A stretch of DNA of 48,378 nt from an uncultured Hyphomicrobiales bacterium (GCA_903885555.1 CAISIV010000097.1:1-48378), one strand, 5' to 3'. Counted from the stretch's first letter, positions 36,952 to 46,221 are shown. Notes: generated from the letters alone by a model not told the origin. Translations and numbers: made by a program.

Positions 36952-37392
36952 ATGAAGCTGCGTGCTGATCATATCGCAGGAGCTGCATTTGTTCTGTTCG
37001 GCATGGGGATCTTCGCGCTGAGCGGCGATCTGCCGACCGGACAGTTGTCGATGCCGGGAGCCGGCTTTCTGCCCAAGATCGTCGCCGGCCTGACTGTCCT
37101 GTTCGGTGGACTGCTGGTGCTGCGCGCCAGCGAAAGCCCGCTTCTCGCCGAAGTCGACTGGAGCGGCGGCATGCACGCGCTTCTGGTCACATCAATCGGC
37201 GCCATTGCCATCTTTTTCTACACGCAGCTTGGCTTCATCGTCACGATGTCCGCGATGATGATTGCGCTGCTGCTCATCATCGAACGGCAGAACCCAATAC
37301 GCGCCGCCGCCTACAGTCTCGGCATCGTTCTGTTGACGTACGCATCCTTCGTGTACGGCCTCAAAACACCTTTGCCTGAATTCAGCTTCTAG
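36952..37392 (+). CDS. TctB-type small membrane subunit of the tripartite tricarboxylate transporter
   Basis: 146 residues with four hydrophobic segments; the opening LRADHIAGAAFVLFGMGIFALSGDLPTG (read in two parts: first membrane helix, then the SGDLPTG turn) and PGAGFLPKIVAG motif are TctB-like. A ribosome site is not obvious before the ATG at 36952. It lies 11 bases upstream of TctA. Partner of TctA in the inner membrane. Confidence 0.88.
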   Translation: MKLRADHIAGAAFVLFGMGIFALSGDLPTGQLSMPGAGFLPKIVAGLTVLFGGLLVLRASESPLLAEVDWSGGMHALLVTSIGAIAIFFYTQLGFIVTMSAMMIALLLIIERQNPIRAAAYSLGIVLLTYASFVYGLKTPLPEFSF

Positions 37393-37403
37393 GATCGTAG
37401 CCC

Positions 37404-38936
37404 GTGGAATCGACCCTCCTCAGCTTGGCGCACGGATTTGCCGTCGCATTTCAGCCGGACAATCTCTGGTACGCCTTTCTCGGCTGTCTGGTCGGCACGC
37501 TGGTCGGCGTGCTGCCGGGCATCGGACCGCTGTCGGGTATTTCGATTCTCTTGCCGGTGACATTCGGGCTGAACGCCACACAAGCGGTGATCATGCTGGC
37601 CGGCATCTATTACGGCTCGCAATATGGCGGCTCGACCACCTCGATCCTGATGCGAATTCCCGGCGAAGCCTCGTCGGTGATGACCTGTATCGACGGCAAC
37701 GCCATGGCGCGCAAAGGCCGCGCCGGCGCCGCGCTCTGCATCGCCGCGGTCGGCTCCTGGGTCGCCGGCACCTTCGGCGTCATCATGCTGACGATCGTGG
37801 CGCCGCCGCTCGCCATCATCGCACTCAAGTTCGGCCCGCCGGAATACACCGCGCTGCTGATCCTCGGCCTCATCTTCCTCGCCTATATGTCGTCGACCTC
37901 GCTGGTACGCACGCTGCTGATGGCCTGCATCGGCATCCTGCTCGGCATGATCGGCATCGACAACATGACCGGGCACTTCCGCTATGCCTTCGATCTGCCG
38001 GAACTCGGCGACGGCATCGGCATCGTGCCGGTCGCAGTCGGCCTGTTCGGCCTCGGTGAAATCCTGTCGACACCGAGTCACAAGGTCGTCGGCGAAGTCA
38101 TCGCGCCGAAATTCCGGGAATTGCTGCCGAATCGTCAGGAATGGCGCGAAGCCACATGGCCGATCGCGCGCGGCACCGTGCTCGGCTTCATCATCGGTAT
38201 CATCCCCGGCTCCGCGCACATCATCTCCAGCTTCCTGTCTTACGCACTGGAAAAGAAGTTATCGAAACATCCCGAAGAGTTCGGCAACGGCGCGGTGGCC
38301 GGCGTCGCCGGTCCGGAATCGGCGAACAACTCGGCCTCGACCGGCGCCTTCGTGCCAATGCTGGCGCTCGGCATCCCGACCGGTCCGATTACCGCGGTGC
38401 TTATCGGCGCACTCATGGTGCATGGCGTCAATGCCGGCCCGCAGCTCGTCACCGAGCATCCGGACGTGTTTTGGGGTTTCGTCGCCTCGATGTATGTCGG
38501 CAACCTGATGCTGCTGCTGCTCAACCTGCCGCTGGTCGGCCTATTCGTCAGCGTGCTGCGGATCCCTTACGCTTATCTCTATCCGCTGATCATCATGTTC
38601 TGCATCGTCGGTGTCTACGAAGTCAGCCACTCGATCGTCGACGTCTGGATCATGCTGATCATGGGTCTGCTCGGCTACGCGCTGCGCAAGTTCTCGTTCG
38701 ACCCGGCGCCGCTGGTGCTCGGCCTCGTCATCGCGCCGCTGTTCGAGCAGAGCCTGCGGCAGTCGCTCATCATGTCGAACGGCAATTATTTGATCTTCTT
38801 CAGCCGGCCGATCTCGCTGGCGCTGATCGCGATCTGCGTCATCCTGCTGACGCTGTCGGCGATCAGCTTCGTGATGAAGAAGAAAGACTGGCGCCAGACG
38901 CTGGCGGAAGCCGAAGCCGGCGAGTCCCAGCAGTAA
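37404..38936 (+). CDS. TctA-type large membrane subunit of the tripartite tricarboxylate transporter
   Basis: 510 residues from a GTG. About 11-12 membrane segments; family signatures GTLVGVLPGIGP near residue 30, YYGSQYGGSTTSIL near 70-85, and the second glycine-rich segment GIIPGSAHIISS near 270. Sodium- or proton-driven carboxylate carrier working with the Bug proteins. Last gene of the transporter operon; convergent with the HdeD-like gene 22 bases away. Confidence 0.94.
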   Translation: MESTLLSLAHGFAVAFQPDNLWYAFLGCLVGTLVGVLPGIGPLSGISILLPVTFGLNATQAVIMLAGIYYGSQYGGSTTSILMRIPGEASSVMTCIDGNAMARKGRAGAALCIAAVGSWVAGTFGVIMLTIVAPPLAIIALKFGPPEYTALLILGLIFLAYMSSTSLVRTLLMACIGILLGMIGIDNMTGHFRYAFDLPELGDGIGIVPVAVGLFGLGEILSTPSHKVVGEVIAPKFRELLPNRQEWREATWPIARGTVLGFIIGIIPGSAHIISSFLSYALEKKLSKHPEEFGNGAVAGVAGPESANNSASTGAFVPMLALGIPTGPITAVLIGALMVHGVNAGPQLVTEHPDVFWGFVASMYVGNLMLLLLNLPLVGLFVSVLRIPYAYLYPLIIMFCIVGVYEVSHSIVDVWIMLIMGLLGYALRKFSFDPAPLVLGLVIAPLFEQSLRQSLIMSNGNYLIFFSRPISLALIAICVILLTLSAISFVMKKKDWRQTLAEAEAGESQQ

Positions 38937-38958
38937 CGGCGTCGCGACGAGCGATGCC

Positions 38959-39537
38959 CTAGGCCGCGTTTCGCGCGTGCAGCGCCATGCCGATCAGCGC
39001 GGTGCCGCCGAACACGAGATTGATGCCGACCAGCAGACCGATGGCCCAGCCGGCCGTGCTCGGCAGACCGGCAAGGATCATGGTTGCCAGCACCAGATCG
39101 ACAATGCCGCTCACCAGCATGAAGCCCCAGCGGCCGGACAATTCGCGCCGGTGATCCAGCGCGAACATGATCGAGGCGACGCCTTCGATCACAAAGAACG
39201 CGATCAGCACGTAGGTCAGCGTCAAGGCCCCCTGCGCCGGCTGCGCCAGCAGCAGCGCGCCGACCAGAACGCCGAGCGCGGCCGAGATCAGGGACCACCA
39301 GAAGCCCGGCGCCTGCCGCATCCAGAACGTCGTGACGAGGCCCAAAACGCCGCTGACCAGAAACAGCCAGCCGAACAGAATCGTGACCGTCAGCGTGGCG
39401 AGTGGCGCAACCGTGACGGCGATGAGCCCTAGCACGACCAATACGATGCCCTCGCCCAGATAGAGCTTCCAGTGCCGGTGCAAGGCACCGGCGACCGCGC
39501 GTTGCATGCCTTCGATGTCAGGCTGGTTGGTGGACAT
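38959..39537 (-). CDS. HdeD-family (DUF308) membrane protein
   Basis: 192 residues from the ATG at 39537 after AGGAGA; the longer frame from 39990 is an overlap artefact with the next gene. Six hydrophobic segments arranged as three pairs with repeated GI/LVLVLGL..., LGVLVGALLL and VDLVLATMIL motifs, typical of the HdeD acid-resistance membrane family. Function in alphaproteobacteria is not established. Same direction as creA upstream, 50 bases away. Confidence 0.85.
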   Translation of the reverse strand: MSTNQPDIEGMQRAVAGALHRHWKLYLGEGIVLVVLGLIAVTVAPLATLTVTILFGWLFLVSGVLGLVTTFWMRQAPGFWWSLISAALGVLVGALLLAQPAQGALTLTYVLIAFFVIEGVASIMFALDHRRELSGRWGFMLVSGIVDLVLATMILAGLPSTAGWAIGLLVGINLVFGGTALIGMALHARNAA

Positions 39538-39587
39538 GTCAGTCTCCTGTGGTCGCTGAATTTCCGGGATCAAGATACTACAAGCCG

Positions 39588-40100
39588 TTATTGGACCCAA
39601 TCGGCGCATTTCTGCACCGCGGTTTCCCCGCCCCACGGCTGAACAGGCACCGTCGAGGTGGAGTTCTTCGGCGAGCCCTCGATGATGCGGTCGCTGTAGA
39701 CCATATAGACCAGCACGTTTCGCTTGACGTCGCAGCCGCGCACGATCTGCATTTTCTTGAAGAATAGCGAGCGGCGCTTGCGGAACACATCCTCGCCCTG
39801 CTCGAACTTCGCCTTGAACTTGATCGGCCCGATCTGCCGGCAGGCCAGCGAGATGTCGGACACCTCTTCGGCAACGCCGATCCAGCCCTTCACGCCGCCG
39901 CGCTCCGGCACGGTGAAGTGACAGGCAACGCCGTCGACTTCCGGATCGTCGAGACCGTAGGTAGCGAGCTTGTCGTTGGGCGTCAGCCACTTGAACACGG
40001 TCGATCGCTTGAAGATCAGATCCGGTTCATCGGCTGCGCGCGACGGCGAAACATTAAGAACGACGAACGCGGCGGCGAGACAGACAAGGATGAATCGCAC
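39588..40100 (-). CDS. creA: CreA-family exported protein
   Basis: 170 residues; Sec signal peptide of about 22 residues (SPSRA-AD). The family pattern includes DPEVDGVACHFT, then SLACRQIGP and GCDVKRNVLVYMVYSDRI, with paired Cys that may form disulfides in the periplasm. The gene symbol follows the well-conserved family of E. coli CreA, whose biochemical role is unknown. Divergent from the chemoreceptor gene with 198 bases between starts. Confidence 0.88.
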   Translation of the reverse strand: MRFILVCLAAAFVVLNVSPSRAADEPDLIFKRSTVFKWLTPNDKLATYGLDDPEVDGVACHFTVPERGGVKGWIGVAEEVSDISLACRQIGPIKFKAKFEQGEDVFRKRRSLFFKKMQIVRGCDVKRNVLVYMVYSDRIIEGSPKNSTSTVPVQPWGGETAVQKCADWVQ

Positions 40101-40298
40101 GAAATCCTCCGGCGGCGGTACAGTGCTGTTGCTAGATAGGTACTGATATGCCGCGGGGTAAGATGGTGTTCAAAAAACGATAACGCGATTTAACAAGCTG
40201 ATTGGCCATCATTTTTCAAAGACTTAACCACATCTCAAAATTGAATTCCTAGATTGGAACTACTGCATCGCCATCAGCCAGATCGAAGGAATTCTACG
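40101..40298. promoter_or_regulatory. Divergent creA / chemoreceptor promoter region
   Basis: Gene-free and clearly AT-richer than its surroundings from about 40165 to 40255 (runs such as CAAAAAACGATAA and ATTTTTCAAAG), with an AAGGA ribosome site for the chemoreceptor at its end. Promoters for both genes should lie here; no box is assigned. Confidence 0.4.
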
Positions 40299-41924
40299 AT
40301 GCGTGTCAATTCGCCGGTGATCGACAAAGAATTCTTGCTCGACAGCAACGAGACCATCGTTTCAACGACCGATCTTCGCGGCAACATTACTTACGCCAAT
40401 CAATATTTCATCGAAGTCAGCGGCTTCACGGAGCAGGAGCTGATCGGCGCGCCGCAGAATATTCTGCGTCATCCCGACATGCCCGCTGTCGCTTTCGGCG
40501 ATCTCTGGAAGACCATCAAGTCCGGCATGCCATGGACCGGCATGGTCAAGAACCGGCGCAAGAACGGCGAATATTACTGGGTGCTCGCCAACGTCACCCC
40601 GGTGATCGAGGACGGCAAGCCGGTCGGCTACATGTCGGTCCGCACCAAGCCGACTCGCCAACAGGTCGCAGCCGCCAGCGAATTGTACAAGAAGACGGCG
40701 AATGGATACCGCCTGGTGCTGCGCCAGGGCCGCGTCGGCGGCAGCTGGCTCGAGACCGTCATGTCGATCCCGCTCGCGGTGCGCATCGGATTGACACAAT
40801 CATTTTTGCTTGCCGTCACGGGCGCCCTGACCTGGGCGGCCTGGAGCTCGAACGTGCTTGCCGCCTCCGGCCTCAATCTGTGGTTCGCCGCGTTCGGCGC
40901 CGCCGGCATGGGCGCCATCGCGATGCTCTGGTGGTTCCTGATCGCAATGATCGTCACGCCCTTGAAGCATGCACTCAGGGCGTCACAATCGCTGGCCGGT
41001 TGCGATCTTGCCAACAGCGTCGAGATCACACGCACCGATGAAATCGCCCAGCTGCTCCGCGCCCTGCGTCAAACCACAGTGAATCTGCGCAGCATCATCG
41101 GCGACGTTCGCAACAACTTCGGCCGCATGCAGTCGACGACCAGAGAAATTGCCACCGGCAATAGCGACCTGTCCGGCCGCACCGATTCACAGGCGGCCGC
41201 GCTCGAACAGACCGCCGCGAGCATGGAGGAATTGGCGTCCACCGTTCAAAAGAACGCCGAGCACGGCAATGAAGGTAATAGCGCGGCGCTGACCGCCAAG
41301 ACCACGGCCGAAAAAGGCGGCGCAATCATGGGCAAGGTGGTGGACACCATCGCCGCCATCTCGGAATCCTCACAAAAGATTTCCGACATCGTCGGCATCA
41401 TCAATGGCATTGCGTCGCAGACCAACCTTTTGGCGCTCAATGCCGCGGTCGAAGCGGCACGGGCCGGCGAAGCCGGACGCGGCTTCGCCGTGGTCGCCAC
41501 GGAAGTCCGCGATCTGGCGCAACGCTCCGCGGCCGCTGCGACGCAGATCAGGGAGCTGATCGCCAACTCGGTCGAGAAGGTTCAGGCGGGGACCGTGCTG
41601 GCCAACGACGCCGGCCGGACCATGCAGGAAATCATCGAGTCGGTGACCCGCGTCACCGGCATCATGGGGGAGATCTCGTCGGCGTCGGCCGAACAGAGCT
41701 CCGGCATCAGCCAGGTCAACGATGCGGTCATGCAGATGGACGACGTTACACAGCAGAACGCTGCGCTGGTTCAGCAAGCCGCCGCGGCCACCGACGGCCT
41801 CGACCGGCAGGCAACGCGCCTGATGCAGGCTTTCATGGTCTTCAAACTGGACAGCAACCGCATCGACGAAACCGCGGCAGAGCAGCCGCGGCAGCCGAAG
41901 CGCCAGCTTCAGAGCGCCGCGTAA
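40299..41924 (+). CDS. PAS-domain methyl-accepting chemotaxis protein, Aer-like
   Basis: 541 residues from the ATG at 40299 after AAGGAA. An N-terminal cytoplasmic PAS domain (residues about 15-125; ITYANQYFIEVSGF, RHPDMPA, NRRKNGEYYWVLANVTP) closely follows the pattern of the FAD-binding Aer aerotaxis receptor. Two membrane segments near 170-230 are joined by a very short loop, so there is no periplasmic sensor domain. A signalling coiled coil follows, with the conserved tip IASQTNLLALNAAVEAARAGE. No CheB/CheR-tethering pentapeptide at the C-terminus (QLQSAA). It likely senses redox or energy state and signals through CheA/CheW encoded elsewhere. Confidence 0.93.
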   Translation: MRVNSPVIDKEFLLDSNETIVSTTDLRGNITYANQYFIEVSGFTEQELIGAPQNILRHPDMPAVAFGDLWKTIKSGMPWTGMVKNRRKNGEYYWVLANVTPVIEDGKPVGYMSVRTKPTRQQVAAASELYKKTANGYRLVLRQGRVGGSWLETVMSIPLAVRIGLTQSFLLAVTGALTWAAWSSNVLAASGLNLWFAAFGAAGMGAIAMLWWFLIAMIVTPLKHALRASQSLAGCDLANSVEITRTDEIAQLLRALRQTTVNLRSIIGDVRNNFGRMQSTTREIATGNSDLSGRTDSQAAALEQTAASMEELASTVQKNAEHGNEGNSAALTAKTTAEKGGAIMGKVVDTIAAISESSQKISDIVGIINGIASQTNLLALNAAVEAARAGEAGRGFAVVATEVRDLAQRSAAAATQIRELIANSVEKVQAGTVLANDAGRTMQEIIESVTRVTGIMGEISSASAEQSSGISQVNDAVMQMDDVTQQNAALVQQAAAATDGLDRQATRLMQAFMVFKLDSNRIDETAAEQPRQPKRQLQSAA

Positions 41925-41942
41925 CCGGCATGGCCTGTCCCA

Positions 41943-42827
41943 CTATTTGATCCAGGGGAACAGATTGGCCGGAAAATCGGCGGCATAACGTTTCGCCGTC
42001 GGCTCCGGTCGCATTTTCGGCCGCGCGCTGATCTCCGCATCGACCGCCTTGCGATAGAGATGCCAGGTCGCGTGGCCGAGCACCGGCACGACAACCGTCA
42101 GGCCGAGGAAGAACGGCAGCGAGCCGATAAACAGCAGCGCCGCCACGATCAGACCCCAGACCGCCATCGTCACCGGGTTTTTCAGCACCACCTGGATCGA
42201 GGTCATCAGCGCCACTGCGGCGCCGACATCGCGATCGACCAGCAGTGGGAACGACACCGCGCCGATCGTCAGCACCAGCGCCGCGAACAGCAGCCCGACG
42301 CCATTGCCGAGAGCGATCAGCGCCCAGCCTTTCTGTGTCGTCAGCACGTCCTGGGCAAACTGCGTGAGCGAAGCCGGCTCGGCGTAGCCAAACGTCGCGA
42401 CGTAAATGGCGTTAGCGACCGCAAGCCAGATGCCGAACACGACCAGCAGCAGCAGACCCAGCGCCGTGATCGCGCCGATCGACGAGGATTGCAGCACGTC
42501 GAAGCTTCGCGCTGCGGACACATCAAGTCCAGCTTCGCGCCGCCGGCTTAGCTCATAGAGCCCGAGCGCTGCGAAAGGCCCGACCAGCGCGAAACCGGTC
42601 GCCAGCGGATAAATCAGCGGCAATACCGAATAGCCGAAGGCGAAGCGTGCCGCGACGAGGCCGATAATCGGATAAATCAGACACAGAAATATCGCGTGCG
42701 TCGGCGTCGCGTTGAAGTCGGCGAAGCCTTCGCGCAACGCGCTGCCGAGATCTCGCACGCCGATATGACGAACAGTGACATGGGTGGAGCTCGTCTCGGC
42801 GCCGAGAAGGACGTGCGAATAGGCCAT
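41943..42827 (-). CDS. DUF2189 integral membrane protein
   Basis: 294 residues from the ATG at 42827 after AGGAGG; the frame start at 42899 is discarded. About six membrane segments. The N-terminal stretch VRHIGVRDLGSALREGFADF and FLCLIYPIIGLV are the DUF2189 pattern. No function is known. It lies downstream of msrP in the same direction, with an inverted-repeat-rich gap between. Confidence 0.85.
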   Translation of the reverse strand: MAYSHVLLGAETSSTHVTVRHIGVRDLGSALREGFADFNATPTHAIFLCLIYPIIGLVAARFAFGYSVLPLIYPLATGFALVGPFAALGLYELSRRREAGLDVSAARSFDVLQSSSIGAITALGLLLLVVFGIWLAVANAIYVATFGYAEPASLTQFAQDVLTTQKGWALIALGNGVGLLFAALVLTIGAVSFPLLVDRDVGAAVALMTSIQVVLKNPVTMAVWGLIVAALLFIGSLPFFLGLTVVVPVLGHATWHLYRKAVDAEISARPKMRPEPTAKRYAADFPANLFPWIK

Positions 42828-42854
42828 GCTAGCCTCCTGAAACTTTTGCTCAGG

Positions 42855-42909
42855 GGCTCGTGAGGTCACTGACGAAAGAGCCGGCACGGCTCTGGTCATG
42901 CCACGAGCC
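42855..42909. repeat. Nested inverted repeat between msrP and the DUF2189 gene
   Basis: GGCTCGTG (42855-42862) and CACGAGCC (42902-42909) enclose a second hairpin, AGAGCC-ggcac-GGCTCT (42877-42893). It can fold on either strand. As it lies between two minus-strand genes, it could end the msrP message or structure the leader of the next gene. Confidence 0.5.
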
Positions 42910-42983
42910 TCGGACGGGTACAGGCTAACACAAGACGCGCCGCTTCGTTCCTCAATTCGATTGTGCGATGCGGTGCGACAGCG

Positions 42984-43949
42984 CTAAGCCCACAGCCTTT
43001 CGCTATCCATGCCTTTGTAGATATCGGCGACGAAATCGCCGTAGCCGTTGAACTTCAGCGTCGGCTTGCGCTCGCCGGTGCCGATGATCTCCTCGCTTGC
43101 CTGACTCCAGCGCGGATGCGGAACCTCCGGATTGACGTTGGCCCAGAAGCCGTATTCCGAGGCCTGCAGGGATTCCCACATGCCTTTGGGCCGCTGCTCG
43201 ACAAAAGAAAACCGCACGATCGACTTGATCGACTTGAAGCCGTACTTCCACGGCACCGCCAGCCGCAGCGGCGCGCCGTGCTGCTTGGCCATCGGGTGTC
43301 CGTAGGCGCCGGTGGCGAGGAAAGCGAGATCGTTGGTCGCCTCCGCCATGCTCAGCCCCTCGATATAGGGCCAGGGATACCAGGCCTGCTTCTGGCCAAA
43401 GGCCACCTTCGGATCCATGAAGGTTTCCATGCGCAGGTATTTCGCCGAACCGAGCGGCTTGGCGAAATCGACCAGCTTGCGCACCGGGAAGCCGGTCCAG
43501 GCGATCGCCATGCTCCAGGCTTCGACGCAGCGATGACGATAGGCGCGTTCCTCCAGCGTCATCTTGCGCATCAACTCGTCGATGCCGATCTCGATCGGCT
43601 TTTCGACCAGCCCATCTATCTTGACCGTCCACGGCCGAACTTTAAGCGCCTGCGCGGACGACGCGATGGTCTTCTGCGACCCGAATTCGTAGAAATTATT
43701 GTAGGCGCCGTTGATCTTCTCGTCGGTGATGGGCCGGTCGAGCACAAAAGTCTCGTTGCGCTTGGCGGGATACAGGTCGGCGCTCGGGTCGGGCGGCGTA
43801 TCGGTCACGCGCTGCGCCGAGGCCACGACCGGCGCCAGAGCCAGCGCGCTCGCCGATCCAGCCAGGAAACTGCGGCGGTTGAAGAACAAGGATTCCGGAG
43901 TGACATCCCGCTCCGGGATTTCCCAGCCACGGCGGCTTATAATATTCAT
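42984..43949 (-). CDS. msrP: Periplasmic methionine-sulfoxide reductase catalytic subunit MsrP (YedY)
   Basis: 321 residues. Tat signal with NRRSFLAG at 24-31 after an N-terminal extension, cleavage near VVASA-Q. The molybdopterin-binding sulfite-oxidase fold is shown by Cys141 (HRCVEAWS), the Mo ligand, and the PWTVKIDGLVEKP and MAKQHGAPLRLAVPWKYGFKSIK-type segments (the latter near residues 225-250). It reduces oxidised methionines in periplasmic proteins, receiving electrons from the haem membrane protein MsrQ. No msrQ is adjacent: the flanking genes are DUF2189 and an EF-G-like protein. Confidence 0.92.
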   Translation of the reverse strand: MNIISRRGWEIPERDVTPESLFFNRRSFLAGSASALALAPVVASAQRVTDTPPDPSADLYPAKRNETFVLDRPITDEKINGAYNNFYEFGSQKTIASSAQALKVRPWTVKIDGLVEKPIEIGIDELMRKMTLEERAYRHRCVEAWSMAIAWTGFPVRKLVDFAKPLGSAKYLRMETFMDPKVAFGQKQAWYPWPYIEGLSMAEATNDLAFLATGAYGHPMAKQHGAPLRLAVPWKYGFKSIKSIVRFSFVEQRPKGMWESLQASEYGFWANVNPEVPHPRWSQASEEIIGTGERKPTLKFNGYGDFVADIYKGMDSERLWA

Positions 43950-44026
43950 CGGCAGACCTCCGGATTCGATTGCCTATGGGTACGGATAGGCCCGCTCACA
44001 GGCAAGTCACGGATACGGGAGGCCCG

Positions 44027-46102
44027 CTACGCAGCCGCGGCGCCGTTCTTCCTTGCCGCGACGATCTGGTCGGCGGTGCGGCCGGTCAGTTCCGCCAAAT
44101 GGTCGAAGATGAAGGTAAAGGAGCCGACGCCGGCCGTGGCCGAGCGCACCTCGATGATGAGATCGCCGATTTCGGCTTCCGCCATCTGCGCCCGCACGGT
44201 GTCCCAGCCGTCCCAGCCCTCGCGGGTATCGAAGCCGAGGATATGGCCACGCCGTCCGGACAGAATCGCGTTGATCTTGGCGGTGGCGTCGCTCGGACAG
44301 ACGATCTCCACCAGATAGATCGGCTCGAGCAGCACCGGCTGGCACTGCGGCAGGCCTTCGACCATCGCCATGCGCCCGGCAATGCGGAACGCCATGTCGG
44401 AGGAATCCACCGTGTGATAGGAGCCGTCGGTCAGCGCCACTGTGACATCCACCACCGGAAAACCGAGCGGACCGTGCTTGAGCGCGTCGACGACGCCCTC
44501 CTCCACCGCCGGGATGTAGTTGCGTGGCACCACGCCGCCGGTGATCTTGTCCTCGAACTTGAAACCGGCCGAGCGCGGCAGCGGCTTGATCTCCAGCACC
44601 ACATCGCCGAATGCGCCGTGGCCGCCGGACTGCTTCTTGTGCCGGCCGCGCAGCGTGACCGGCTTGCGGATGGTCTCGCGGTAGCCGACCGACGGTGGCC
44701 GCGACGTCACCGGCACACCGTAACGGTCGGCGAGCCGCTCCGTGACGACGCGCAGGTGCATCTCGCCCTGGCCGCGGATCACCACCTCGTGGCTTTCCGC
44801 GTTGTGCTCGATGCGCAGCGAAGGATCTTCTTCGACCATCTTCATGAAAGCAGTACCGAGCTTGACGTCGTCCTTGCGCTCCCGGGCCTGCACCGCGATG
44901 GCCAGCACCGGCGGATAAGGCGTCACTTTGACCATCGCGCCGCGCGCCTGCCGGCCGGACGACAGCGTGTCGCCGGTCTTGGCCGAATCGAGTTTGCCCA
45001 AAGCGACGGTGTCGCCGGCCAAAGCCTGCCCGCGCTTGGTGAAATTCGGACCCATCGCGGTGAAAACGCCGGAGGTGCGGCCGACCTCGGAGGTCGGTGA
45101 CTGGAACGAGGCGCCGTCGCCGGCCTCGCCACTGAGCAGCCGAACCATCGACATCTTGCCGCCGTGGGCGGTGTGAAATGTTTTCAGCACCAGCGCCACC
45201 GCGTCATAGCCGTTCTTGATGCCGAGACGCGCCGCGGTTTCCGCGACGCCGGGCGCCTCATGCCGCAACGCCTTCAGCAACCGCAGCACGCCGTTGGAGC
45301 GGATCGCCGCGCCGAGCAGCACCGGACACACAATGCGCTCGCGCAATTCCTTGGCGAGATCGTCGAAGATCTTGTCGCGCGGCGGCTCGATGTCCTCGAG
45401 CAGTTGCTCCATCAATTCGTCGTCGTGATCGGCCAGCGTCTCCAGCATGGAGAAGCGCGCTTCCTTCTCACGGCTGCGGTCCTCGCCATCGAGCGCGATA
45501 ATTTCGGACGCAGCGTGCTCCTTGTAGACAAAGGCGCGTTCCAGCGCGAGATCGACAAAGCCGGCGACGATCTCGTTCTTCCAGATCGGAATCTGGCGCA
45601 GCAACAGCGGCACGCGCGAGGCCGGCTGCAACAGCTTGAGCGTCTCGCGGATGCGGCGGTCGGCCTTGTCGATCTTGTTGAGAAACAGGAAGTGCGGAAT
45701 GTTCTGGTCTTCGAGCTCACGCAGGATCAGCTGAAGCTGCGGCACCTTCTTCTCGTCGGCTTCGCAGACCACGACCGCGGCGTCGACCGCCGGCAAAACG
45801 CTGCGCATATCGTGGATGAATTCGATCGAGCCGGGACAATCGACGAAGGTATAGCTGTCGCCCATGAAGGTGGTGGTGGCGAAGGTCGCCTCGACACTCA
45901 TCTTGTGGTGGCGGGCTTCCTTGCTGGCGTCCCCGACCGAGGTGCCGCTGTCCACCGAGCTTGGGCGCGCGATGGCGCCGGTTCGGGCGAGGATGGCTTC
46001 GAGAAGTGTTGTTTTACCGCTTTGGAAGGGGCCCACCAGTGCAATGCACCGCGAACCCCTCGGTTTTATAGAGTTGGGAACAGCGCCACGTTTTTCGTTC
46101 AT
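44027..46102 (-). CDS. Elongation factor G-like GTPase with altered G3 motif
   Basis: 691 residues from the ATG at 46102 after GGGAGG; a frame start at 46219 is unsupported. P-loop GPFQSGKT at 24-31, G3 motif DCPGS (88-92) where EF-G has DTPGH, and G4 NKID at 142-145. All later EF-G domains are recognisable: domain II, the GQGEMHL segment of domain III, domain IV (VTSRPPSVGYRET and GGHGAFGDVV), and domain V ending with the FDHLAELTG region. The catalytic His is Ser92, so GTP hydrolysis on the ribosome is probably weak or differently triggered. It matches the EF-G paralogue (FusA2-like) class rather than housekeeping EF-G, which would sit with tuf and rpsLG. Confidence 0.88.
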   Translation of the reverse strand: MNEKRGAVPNSIKPRGSRCIALVGPFQSGKTTLLEAILARTGAIARPSSVDSGTSVGDASKEARHHKMSVEATFATTTFMGDSYTFVDCPGSIEFIHDMRSVLPAVDAAVVVCEADEKKVPQLQLILRELEDQNIPHFLFLNKIDKADRRIRETLKLLQPASRVPLLLRQIPIWKNEIVAGFVDLALERAFVYKEHAASEIIALDGEDRSREKEARFSMLETLADHDDELMEQLLEDIEPPRDKIFDDLAKELRERIVCPVLLGAAIRSNGVLRLLKALRHEAPGVAETAARLGIKNGYDAVALVLKTFHTAHGGKMSMVRLLSGEAGDGASFQSPTSEVGRTSGVFTAMGPNFTKRGQALAGDTVALGKLDSAKTGDTLSSGRQARGAMVKVTPYPPVLAIAVQARERKDDVKLGTAFMKMVEEDPSLRIEHNAESHEVVIRGQGEMHLRVVTERLADRYGVPVTSRPPSVGYRETIRKPVTLRGRHKKQSGGHGAFGDVVLEIKPLPRSAGFKFEDKITGGVVPRNYIPAVEEGVVDALKHGPLGFPVVDVTVALTDGSYHTVDSSDMAFRIAGRMAMVEGLPQCQPVLLEPIYLVEIVCPSDATAKINAILSGRRGHILGFDTREGWDGWDTVRAQMAEAEIGDLIIEVRSATAGVGSFTFIFDHLAELTGRTADQIVAARKNGAAAA

Positions 46103-46221
46103 CGGCAACCTCCCTTGCAGGCCGGGAGATGGACCTCGTGAACCGGCCCGTAGGTCTATCGTCTGCCCGAATTCTAAAACTGGCAAGGACGTTTTCGGGG
46201 CCCATACACCGCAGTGCAAAA

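Noticed and set aside
42963-44318. 451-residue plus-strand frame
   Set aside because: Antisense of msrP and the end of the EF-G-like gene.
46103-46219. N-terminal extension of the EF-G-like protein to 46219
   Set aside because: The extension has no homology or ribosome site, while the ATG at 46102 follows GGGAGG.
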